Shown here: piece by piece, positions 1 through 6,151 of the stretch
How the letters are laid out: every line of letters begins with the position of its first letter
Position numbering within the stretch: position 1 is the first letter of the stretch
Source of the DNA: JAVBKB01 sp031554275
Lineage (GTDB): Bacteria; Bacillota; Bacilli; JARBTR01
Assembly (NCBI GenBank): GCA_031554275.1
Contig: JAVBKB010000040.1
Span: forward strand, 1 to 16,065
Reading direction: 5' to 3'
Length of the DNA: 16,065 bases
The notes under the pieces: model-generated
Told to the model about the DNA's origin: nothing
Databases searched by the model: none
Seen by the model: only the letters and a program-made list of their open reading frames with translations
Translations under genes and position numbers: made by a program

Positions 1-551
1 GTTTCCCCTTGAGGTCCCATCGGTCCAGTAGCACCAGTTTCACCAGTAGCACCCATCGGCCCCATCGGCCCAGTAGCACCAGTAGCACCAGTTGCACCCA
101 TAGGTCCAGTCGCCCCAGTTTCACCAGCTTCCCCTTGAGGTCCCATTGGCCCAGTAGCGCCAGTAGCCCCAGTTTCCCCTTGAGGTCCAGTGGCTCCAGT
201 AGCACCAGTAGCCCCGGTTTCCCCTTGAGGTCCCATAGAACCAGTAGCGCCAGTTGCACCCATCGGTCCCATCGGCCCCGTAGTGCCAGTAGCGCCAGTA
301 GCGCCAGTAGCACCCATCGGTCCCATAGGACCAGTGGCTCCAGTAGCGCCAGTAGCCCCGGTCTCACCCTGAGGTCCCATCGGTCCCATCGGCCCTACCG
401 GTCCAGGAGGCCCAGGAGGTCCAGGAGGACAATGTGGGTTGCAAGGATTACAATCATTGTGGCAATGATTTGAATGTTTGTTCTCCATTCTCTTGATATG
501 CTCTTCATACTTGTTTTTCAAAGATTCTGAATGATCATTTTTTCTATTCAT
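1..551 (-). CDS. Collagen-like (Gly-X-Y) surface protein, N-terminal part, cut by the window edge
   Basis: This is a partial gene: 183 full codons are visible and the reading frame is still open at base 1. It starts at ATG 549-551, 7 nt after an AGGAGGTG ribosome binding site (559-566). Residues 1-25 are charged and polar. Residues 26-41 form a Cys/His-rich stretch (C30, C34, C37, C41; H26, H29, H31, H40). From residue 42 on there is an uninterrupted run of about 46 Gly-X-Y triplets, mostly GPM, GPQ, GAT and GET. No signal peptide is seen, and the N-terminus lacks the classic BclA anchoring motif. Collagen-like proteins of this kind in spore formers build the hair-like nap of the exosporium, and Thr in the Y position is the known O-glycosylation site in BclA. 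The sigma-K-like promoter upstream fits a mother-cell-made spore surface protein. The C-terminal domain, which would settle the subfamily, lies outside the window. Confidence 0.9.
   Translation of the reverse strand, partial: MNRKNDHSESLKNKYEEHIKRMENKHSNHCHNDCNPCNPHCPPGPPGPPGPVGPMGPMGPQGETGATGATGATGPMGPMGATGATGATGTTGPMGPMGATGATGSMGPQGETGATGATGATGPQGETGATGATGPMGPQGEAGETGATGPMGATGATGATGPMGPMGATGETGATGPMGPQGE
3..431 (-). repeat. Tandem 9-nt-based repeat encoding Gly-X-Y triplets
   Basis: The DNA is a degenerate tandem array of 9-base units; on the plus strand these read ccagtagca, cccatcggt and similar, each coding one Gly-X-Y triplet. Runs of near-identical units, for example at 283-315, make length change by replication slippage or recombination likely. 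The array continues beyond the left edge. Confidence 0.85.
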
Positions 552-568
552 TTAATTTCACCTCCTTT

Positions 569-604
569 ACTCTCATAATTTATGCTTGTCGCAATTGGTT
601 GTGT
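569..604 (-). promoter_or_regulatory. Candidate sigma-K promoter of the collagen-like gene
   Basis: Read on the minus strand there is ACAC (601-604), a 16-nt spacer, and CATAAATTA (576-584). This matches the Bacillus sigma-K consensus (AC, 16-17 nt, CATAnnnTA) at every fixed base. The predicted start of transcription, near 569, gives a very short leader before the ribosome binding site at 559-566. Two small inverted repeats lie just upstream (AGGCA/TGCCT at 621-632 and GAACTG/CAGTTC at 649-668) and could be regulator sites. The consensus is established for Bacillus; activity here is inferred. Confidence 0.55.
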
Positions 605-731
605 AGGCTTTCCAAGAAACAGGCACTTGCCTGAGAGCATCATAGAATGAACTGTTTTTTGTCAGTTCCCCAGATAAATTACATCTAAATGGAGCAATTC
701 TTGTAGTGGTTAGATTGAGTAATTATGATAC

Positions 732-763
732 AAAAAGGTAGCTGTACGTGGCTTAGCTACCTT
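732..763 (-). terminator. Rho-independent terminator of the M23 peptidase gene
   Basis: A perfect 9-bp stem (735-743 with 755-763) has an 11-nt loop and, on the minus strand, is followed by a T5 run (732-736). It lies about 40 nt after the stop codon of the M23 gene and before the collagen gene promoter, so the two genes are separate transcription units. Confidence 0.8.
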
Positions 764-801
764 GTGGAATATTTATTATGAGCTACAATGGGCTCAATGT
801 T

Positions 802-1422
802 TTAAAGCGACAACATCATCTGATACGATTTTGGACCATAGATACCGTCCGCAGCCAGTCCGTGTTTTCTTTGCCAATCTTTTAATGCTGATCCTGTGAT
901 TGAACCAAAGATCCCATCAGCACTTACCCCAAGTAACAATTGCAACTGTGCAACTGCTTCGCCTCTATTTCCTGCTCTCAAAGTTGGAGGAGGTATTCTT
1001 ACAGCTTTCAGGTAATTTGTTGGGTTTGTATCATACCCATAGCCGTAACTTGGTGTTGATCGTAGCCGCACTTCATAGTGCAAATGCGACCCAGTGGCTC
1101 TCCCTGTTTGCCCTTGTGTTCCAATAACATCGCCTCTTTGAACCCGATTGTTTACACTCACATTGATGCTATTTAAATGGGCATAGATATGCAATGTTCC
1201 TGCTGGGTCGAGAATAGCAACAACATTCCCATAGCCGCCAAGACCGCTGCCATCAGTCGCCATTTTTGCATGTCGAACCGTTCCTCCTACAAATGCTTTA
1301 ATCGGCGCTTTATTTGCTTTCACCAAATCAATCCCACGGTGCATCTCTCGGCTACCATTAATTGGGTCGACGCGAGTTCCATAATTTGAAGTAACCGTAT
1401 ACCCGATAAACGGATTTTCCAC
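802..1422 (-). CDS. M23-family peptidoglycan endopeptidase with C-terminal peptidoglycan-binding domain
   Basis: The 206-residue product cleaves peptide cross-bridges of peptidoglycan. Residues 1-140 form a complete lysostaphin-type M23 domain: the zinc ligands H28 and D32 (HxxxD), the YAH segment at 80-82, and the HLH pair H113/H115. Residues 148-206 form a peptidoglycan-binding domain of the PG_binding_1 type with two DGI(F/Y)G motifs. The start is GTG 1420-1422, placed by a GGAGGGTG ribosome binding site just upstream. There is no signal peptide or membrane segment. Such an enzyme is either a phage-type lysin, for which no holin or other phage gene is visible, or an enzyme released by lysis or used at sporulation, such as in mother-cell lysis. 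The promoter-like motif at 1447-1485, shared with the DUF1796 gene, favours the second reading, but this is inference. Confidence 0.88.
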   Translation of the reverse strand: MENPFIGYTVTSNYGTRVDPINGSREMHRGIDLVKANKAPIKAFVGGTVRHAKMATDGSGLGGYGNVVAILDPAGTLHIYAHLNSINVSVNNRVQRGDVIGTQGQTGRATGSHLHYEVRLRSTPSYGYGYDTNPTNYLKAVRIPPPTLRAGNRGEAVAQLQLLLGVSADGIFGSITGSALKDWQRKHGLAADGIYGPKSYQMMLSL

Positions 1423-1446
1423 TTTTCACCCTCCCTTCTACAATAA

Positions 1447-1485
1447 CTTGCCACATAGTATATTCCTGCTTGTCTGATAATTCCT
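1447..1485 (-). promoter_or_regulatory. Promoter-like motif shared with the DUF1796 gene
   Basis: On the minus strand this reads AGGAA, 15 nt, GAATATACTA, 3 nt, GGCAAG, ending 25 bases before the GTG start of the M23 gene. The same three blocks with the same spacings occur at 10313-10351 upstream of the DUF1796 gene. AATATACTA differs by one base from the sigma-K -10 consensus CATAnnnTA, but no AC -35 element is present. The rest of the 1423-1741 gap holds only the terminator-like hairpin at 1658-1689. Confidence 0.45.
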
Positions 1486-1655
1486 ATACTCACACCCATT
1501 TTTGAAAGTAATCCATCTTTCTTTTACAAGAGTTAAATATCTTTGTAATTCCAAATTAACTACTGAAAAACTGCATGAACACCTTGCCGAAATAGATAAT
1601 TTGGACTGTTGGAATAAATAGTATTTAATTCAACGAAATAGCTTACATATAACCA

Positions 1656-1694
1656 AAACGCACTCTTTGGCATTAAACAAAGGGTGCGTTTTTA
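1656..1694. terminator. Terminator-like hairpin after the 146-residue orphan gene, possibly bidirectional
   Basis: A 12-bp stem (1658-1669 with 1678-1689) encloses an 8-nt loop. One pair, T1664/G1683, is a wobble on the plus strand but an A/C mismatch on the minus strand. A T5 run follows on the plus side and a T4 run on the minus side. It sits about 50 nt after the stop of the minus-strand gene, which it probably ends. No plus-strand gene reads into it. Confidence 0.65.
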
Positions 1695-1741
1695 TGTGGA
1701 TATTTGTTTTCTTCACTTACACTAAAACCTTATTTTCCACA

Positions 1742-2182
1742 TCAAATATCTTGTTCGAATTCTGAATACGGATGCTTGATAAAACGCTTAAATTTTTCAG
1801 TAAACGCTTCATATTGATCTTTGAAAAACGATAATCTGGGAACATAAATTGATTTTGTCATATCCAATCCATATCCAAAGTATTCCCAAATAACAAAATC
1901 ATCTTTTTCAATTACATATGTGGAAACAATAGTGCATGAAAAATCCATATCATCGCTACAAACAAGCAACGGAAGCATAACATTACGATAATCAAGAATA
2001 TCCAAAACTTTTCTTTGCTCGTGTTCATCAAAGAGCTCAATTGGCGGCACAAGCAAATCGAAATCCTTACTATTTGTTTTCTGATTCAAAAAATCATTGA
2101 ACAATTTACCATCAACTATAATTTGATACTGTGGATGCGAAAATCCTTTTTGTTTGGCGCAAATTATATCAATTGTGTTCAA
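1742..2182 (-). CDS. Hypothetical protein, 146 residues, soluble, unknown function
   Basis: I do not recognise this protein. It starts at TTG 2180-2182, chosen because a GGAGG (2191-2195) lies 8 nt upstream and no in-frame ATG has a comparable site. The product is soluble and acidic, with no signal peptide or membrane segment, and is rich in aromatic residues and Asp (for example the segments around residues 74-82 and 93-105). Its size, acidity and lack of family motifs resemble small immunity-type proteins of polymorphic toxin systems, but no toxin gene is adjacent, so I do not assign that role. It stands alone, with 283 bases before it (2183-2465) in which I see no convincing promoter, and a hairpin terminator after it. 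The ribosome binding site and clean open frame support a real gene. Confidence 0.65.
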   Translation of the reverse strand: MNTIDIICAKQKGFSHPQYQIIVDGKLFNDFLNQKTNSKDFDLLVPPIELFDEHEQRKVLDILDYRNVMLPLLVCSDDMDFSCTIVSTYVIEKDDFVIWEYFGYGLDMTKSIYVPRLSFFKDQYEAFTEKFKRFIKHPYSEFEQDI

Positions 2183-2465
2183 CTACTATACCTCCACTAA
2201 AAAAAAACTATTCTTTAGCACATTTGATTTAGAAACTTCCTAAGGATAGAGAGGGGTTACAATTAAGATCTATGTTGTCAATGTTTCTCTCTGCAAGCTC
2301 ATTTCCATTTTCGAAAGCGCTCTGTCCAAAAGCTCATAATGTACAAACATTTCCCATCACAATTCAACTCTTTTTTTTCTCGATTTTACATACAAATCAG
2401 ATTGGATTCGTATTTCTGGCTTGAGCAAGTTACCGATTATCCACATTGATATAGCAAGTCATGGG

Positions 2466-4058
2466 CTACTTCACAATTATTTTCACTGTTGTTCCGACGT
2501 TCAAGGTACTATTGATTTGGACGCCGCATTGCTCGTCACCAAATAAACGGATTCTTTTGGCAACGTTTTTCAAACCTATCCCTGAGTGTGGTTTTTCAAA
2601 TGCATCTTCTGTGTATAGTGGTTGGGTGTTTTCTTGTGATGAAGGCAAGAAATAGTCCTCTTCACAATTGAAGCCGATGCCATCATCTGTCACGATAATT
2701 TCGAGATAATCATTGTTAAGCGCAGTACTGATCCTAATTGTTCCGCCTTCTTTTTTCCCTCGGATACCATGATCAATGGCGTTTTCAACTATTGGTTGAA
2801 GGATCAGCTTTGGTACCTTCCATGATAGGAAGCGGTCGTCAATGTCAAACTCATAGTTCAGCAGGTTCTCATAGCGATAGCTTTGAATTTCAAGATATTT
2901 CTTTGTATGCTCTATTTCATTTTCCAACGAGGTCATTGGACTGGAATTAAGCGATAATCTGAAGAATCGCGCCAGTGAACGGGTGATTTCGATCACTTTA
3001 TTGCTTTCCTTAAACTCCGCCATCCAAATGATCGTTTCCAGCGAGTTATAGAGAAAATGAGGATTTATTTGACTTTGCAGCGCTGATAGCTCTGTTTTGC
3101 GCAATATTTCTTCGTTTTCTTTTATGTCTTTCACTAATTTATTTATTTTCAAGCTTGAAATTGATGCCAGTCCAACGAGGACAATTGTGCTGATCGCTAC
3201 CATGTAAATGATGTTCCGCTGAATCATGTTCAATGCATCCAATGAAGCATACGCAACGATTAACCAGTCTGCATTTTCTAAGTGGTAACTGCTTTTCACA
3301 AACTGATCGTCATTATTTTCTGAGAAGGCGCTTTCCTTCAATTGAGCCATCTTTTCTGGATCAGTGAAGTAAGAGATATCTTCATGGTAAACGGCTTGGC
3401 CTTTGTCGTTGACAACAAACACAGAGCCTTTTGTACCAAGGTCTAAATCACCCAAAACATCATCAATTACATTGTAGTTTAAGTCAATAATGATCAATCC
3501 AGCATTAGTACCATCACTTGACTTCATTTCACGACAGAGGGAAATAACCCAAGCATCTTTGTTTGCAGAAAAGCCCTGCATTCTAGCAGATGTGAGAATC
3601 GGTTTGCCGCTACTCGCCAGCGTTTCACTGTACCATGGCATACCCATCATGTCTTTGGAGAGCTCCATTGGCAGCATTTGTTCATTTGAAACAATGCGCC
3701 CATCACGCCCAACTAAGACAATGGAAACAATATCAGATTTGACCGCAACGACATCGACAAGCACTTTCTCAATTTCCTGTTGATTTGCTGCCGACTCATC
3801 GTTACTTGAGAAGTATGATTTAATCAGAGGATTGTTTTCGAGAATGATGGATAGATCCTTCATTTGATTTAGATATCGTTCTAGGTTGTAACCACTTTTC
3901 TTAATTGTGTTATCAGTGACCTGAACGCCTTCATTTCTGATTGTCTTTGAAAAAGATTGAAGAAAGAAGAAGGTCAAGAGTAGAATAATTAAACAAGCTG
4001 ATATAGTGAAATAGACAAAAATCCGATTATTAAACTTCGTCTGCATGGAGTTCTTCAT
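2466..4058 (-). CDS. YesM-type sensor histidine kinase with extracytoplasmic Cache-like domain
   Basis: The 530-residue membrane kinase would phosphorylate the response regulator encoded just upstream. Numbered from ATG 4058, there is one membrane segment at about 12-34, an extracytoplasmic sensor at about 35-282 (double-Cache-like, with a PWY motif near 141-143), a second membrane segment at about 283-302, the PF06580-type H-box with H334, and an ATPase domain with N-box N426 and the DGIGF and GIGL loops. No HAMP domain is apparent between the second membrane segment and the H-box; only a short helical linker is present. The sensor has ten Met, five of them at 128-140. The ATG start lies 1 nt after the regulator stop and has an AAGGGA site; a longer form from TTG 4073 is possible but lacks a ribosome binding site. 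I see no clear terminator after the gene. Confidence 0.9.
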   Translation of the reverse strand: MKNSMQTKFNNRIFVYFTISACLIILLLTFFFLQSFSKTIRNEGVQVTDNTIKKSGYNLERYLNQMKDLSIILENNPLIKSYFSSNDESAANQQEIEKVLVDVVAVKSDIVSIVLVGRDGRIVSNEQMLPMELSKDMMGMPWYSETLASSGKPILTSARMQGFSANKDAWVISLCREMKSSDGTNAGLIIIDLNYNVIDDVLGDLDLGTKGSVFVVNDKGQAVYHEDISYFTDPEKMAQLKESAFSENNDDQFVKSSYHLENADWLIVAYASLDALNMIQRNIIYMVAISTIVLVGLASISSLKINKLVKDIKENEEILRKTELSALQSQINPHFLYNSLETIIWMAEFKESNKVIEITRSLARFFRLSLNSSPMTSLENEIEHTKKYLEIQSYRYENLLNYEFDIDDRFLSWKVPKLILQPIVENAIDHGIRGKKEGGTIRISTALNNDYLEIIVTDDGIGFNCEEDYFLPSSQENTQPLYTEDAFEKPHSGIGLKNVAKRIRLFGDEQCGVQINSTLNVGTTVKIIVK

Positions 4059-4059
4059 A

Positions 4060-4839
4060 TTATCCCTTACCAATCATTTCGCGATATTTATTAGGTGGAC
4101 AGCCGAATTTCTTCTTAAAACTAATACTAAAATAATTCGGATCACTGTAGCCACATTTTTCGGTTATTTCATAGATTTTCATATTCGTACCAATTAGCAG
4201 CAGTCGTGCTCTTTCTAAGCGGAGGTCATAGAGATATTCAGAGAAAGTTTTCTGGAATAAATTTTTAAATAATCTGCTGAGATAGCCACTACTTAAATTC
4301 ATCATGGATGCCAAGTTCATTAAATCAAAGTCCGGGTTTTGGCAATTTTCCTCCATGTTGAAAATGATTTTCTCCATATAAGTGCTATTGTCATCTGGTT
4401 GTTCATTTGGGTAGCGGGTCAATTCAGAGACAGCTTGTTGTAGTATCTCTTCCTTATTAATTCTGTCTAGCTTATCAGTCAGGTTCTTCAGAATCTGAGA
4501 AATTTCATTGCGGGTAACAGGTTTGAGAATGTAGTCATCAACATGAATTCGCAAGGCTTCGCGCGCATATTCGAAGTAGTCATAGCCCGTAATGATCACG
4601 ATTCGGGTGTTTGGTAGTATACGCTTAACTTCTTTAGCAAAGCTGAGCCCGTCAAGGTTGGGCATGTTGATATCCGCCAGAATTATATCGGCTTTGTAAT
4701 GGTCGAGTAATTTCAGTGCTTCTGAACCATCTGCGGCTTCTTGAAATTCGGTAATATTCAGCTGAACTAAATCAACAAGCTCACGGATGCCTCTTCTGAT
4801 AATTGGCTCGTCATCAACTACTAGGAGTTTGTAACCCAT
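4060..4839 (-). CDS. YesN-type response regulator with AraC-family DNA-binding domain
   Basis: The 259-residue cytoplasmic transcription regulator is partner to the following kinase. Residues 1-115 form a complete receiver domain: acidic pair D9/D10, phosphoacceptor D56 in the ADINMP motif, T84 and K106. Residues about 160-257 form an AraC-type double helix-turn-helix with the usual GYSDPNYFSISFKKKFG-type signature. The ATG start at 4837-4839 has AAAGGAGG upstream. Its stop is 1 nt from the kinase ATG, so the two are translationally coupled. It follows msrAB in the same direction after a 67-nt spacer that contains a perfect 14-bp hairpin, so its expression may be set partly by readthrough. 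Likely targets are the operon itself or neighbouring surface genes; this is inference. Confidence 0.92.
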   Translation of the reverse strand: MGYKLLVVDDEPIIRRGIRELVDLVQLNITEFQEAADGSEALKLLDHYKADIILADINMPNLDGLSFAKEVKRILPNTRIVIITGYDYFEYAREALRIHVDDYILKPVTRNEISQILKNLTDKLDRINKEEILQQAVSELTRYPNEQPDDNSTYMEKIIFNMEENCQNPDFDLMNLASMMNLSSGYLSRLFKNLFQKTFSEYLYDLRLERARLLLIGTNMKIYEITEKCGYSDPNYFSISFKKKFGCPPNKYREMIGKG

Positions 4840-4866
4840 TTCTCCGAACCTCCTTTGATAAACAGC

Positions 4867-4900
4867 AAATCTTACATGAGCAGTACCTCATGTAAGATTT
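4867..4900 (-). terminator. Perfect 14-bp hairpin between msrAB and the regulator gene, probable partial terminator
   Basis: Arms 4867-4880 and 4887-4900 are perfectly complementary around the 6-nt loop 4881-4886. On the minus strand the hairpin begins 7 nt after the msrAB stop and ends with only ATTT, without a long T run. It is therefore either a weak terminator that lowers expression of the yesN/yesM pair relative to msrAB, or an mRNA 3'-end stabiliser. Confidence 0.6.
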
Positions 4901-4906
4901 GAATCG

Positions 4907-6049
4907 TTATTTAATTAGATTTTTATATTCACCATAACCTGCTTCATCCATCTCGTCATAAGGGATCAGCTTAATTGACACACTGTTAATACAGTAGCGA
5001 AGACCACCTTTGTCCTTTGGTCCATCGGTGAATACATGACCTAGATGAGAGTCACCAACTCGGCTTCGCACCTCGGTTCGAGTCATTCCAAAGCTACTAT
5101 CTTTATGCTCAGTAACCACATCTTGAATAATTGGTTTAGTGAAACTTGGCCAACCACAACCAGATTCGAATTTATCAACAGAAAGGAATAACGGTTCTCC
5201 TGTGACCACGTCAACATAGATACCAGGGTCTTTTGTTTCCCAATATTTGCCGGAAAAAGCGGCTTCAGTGGCTGCATTTTGTGTCACATTGTACTCTTCC
5301 TTTGTTAACTTTTCTCGTAGCACATCATCAGAAGGTTTTGAATATTTCATTGGGTCTACTTGCACCTCTTTCATTGGAATATCTTTCAGACTGTCGAAAC
5401 TGATATGACAGTAGCCATTAGGGTTTTTCTCTAGATAATCTTGGTGATAATCCTCGGCTAGAAAATAGTTCTTTAGAGGCAGAACCTCAGTTACAATCAT
5501 TTTATCATATTTCTTCTGTTCTTCTTTTACAACAGACGTGATTGCCTCTAGATCGTCGGAACTGGAATAGTAAATACCGGTACGATACTGACTGCCAACA
5601 TCATTTCCTTGTTTGTTCATACTTGTTGGGTTAATAATTTTGAAGAGTTGACTTGTCAGTGTTTGCAGATCAATGTAGCTCGGATCGTATTGAATGTGAA
5701 CAGTTTCTGCGAAACCTGTGTCATCAGTACACACTTCTTCATAGGTAGGATTATCCTTATTACCATTGGCATAACCAACCGTGACGTCATAAACCCCTGG
5801 AATACGAGAAGCGTAAGCTTCAACACCCCAAAAACATCCACCTGCAAAATAGATTTCCTTCAAGTTATCTTTATTAAAATTTAATTTAAGGTTTGGATTT
5901 TCAGGTAGCTTGGAACTGCTACTTTGTTGTGTGCCGCTGCTCACTGTGCCTAAACTCATATTGTTTTTTGTGTTGCCACAAGCTGATAATACAACTGCTA
6001 AGATGGCACATCCGATTATTACTAACAGTTTCGTTGAATATTTCTTCAT
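4907..6049 (-). CDS. msrAB: Lipoprotein bifunctional methionine sulfoxide reductase MsrA/MsrB
   Basis: The 380-residue enzyme reduces both S- and R-methionine sulfoxide in proteins on the outer face of the membrane. Residues 1-23 are a lipoprotein signal peptide with lipobox LSAC and acylated C24, followed by a Ser/Gln-rich linker to about residue 60. The MsrA domain spans about 62-215, with catalytic C72 in GGCFWG and a likely resolving C214. The MsrB domain spans about 240-365, with C298 in GCGWPSF, the GDSHLGHVF motif and catalytic C353 in RYCINS; the four zinc-binding Cys of some MsrB proteins are absent. The start is ATG 6047-6049 with AAAAAGGAGCGG upstream. The preceding gene encodes a CcdA-thioredoxin fusion, the expected electron donor. 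The same A-then-B domain order is known in streptococcal surface MsrAB. Confidence 0.95.
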   Translation of the reverse strand: MKKYSTKLLVIIGCAILAVVLSACGNTKNNMSLGTVSSGTQQSSSSKLPENPNLKLNFNKDNLKEIYFAGGCFWGVEAYASRIPGVYDVTVGYANGNKDNPTYEEVCTDDTGFAETVHIQYDPSYIDLQTLTSQLFKIINPTSMNKQGNDVGSQYRTGIYYSSSDDLEAITSVVKEEQKKYDKMIVTEVLPLKNYFLAEDYHQDYLEKNPNGYCHISFDSLKDIPMKEVQVDPMKYSKPSDDVLREKLTKEEYNVTQNAATEAAFSGKYWETKDPGIYVDVVTGEPLFLSVDKFESGCGWPSFTKPIIQDVVTEHKDSSFGMTRTEVRSRVGDSHLGHVFTDGPKDKGGLRYCINSVSIKLIPYDEMDEAGYGEYKNLIK

Positions 6050-6074
6050 GTTTTCCGCTCCTTTTTAAGTAATC

Positions 6075-6141
6075 CGGATTCCAGTTAAGTAAAGCGAAAT
6101 GGGAATTTCCCACATCGTTCTCTATCTGTAACTAGAATCCG
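6075..6141 (-). other. Stem-loop in the ccdA-msrAB spacer
   Basis: Arms 6075-6087 and 6129-6141 pair over 13 bp; the single non-Watson-Crick position (6082/6134) becomes a G-U pair only in the minus-strand transcript, the direction of the operon. Inside lies a second palindrome, GGGAATTTCCC (6101-6111). No T run follows, and the structure ends about 10 nt before the msrAB ribosome binding site, so an mRNA processing, stability or translational control role is more likely than termination. Confidence 0.5.
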
Positions 6142-6151
6142 AGAATAATGA

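Noticed and set aside
9..473. Long Ser/Arg/Pro-rich open frame on the plus strand opposite the collagen gene
   Set aside because: It is the antisense shadow of the Gly-X-Y repeats. It has no ribosome binding site, and its composition follows from reading the 9-nt repeat backwards.
2253..2281. TTGACA (minus strand, 2276-2281) as a promoter of the 146-residue orphan gene
   Set aside because: The -35 box is perfect, but no TATAAT-like box lies at 16-18 nt; the expected place reads AACCCC.
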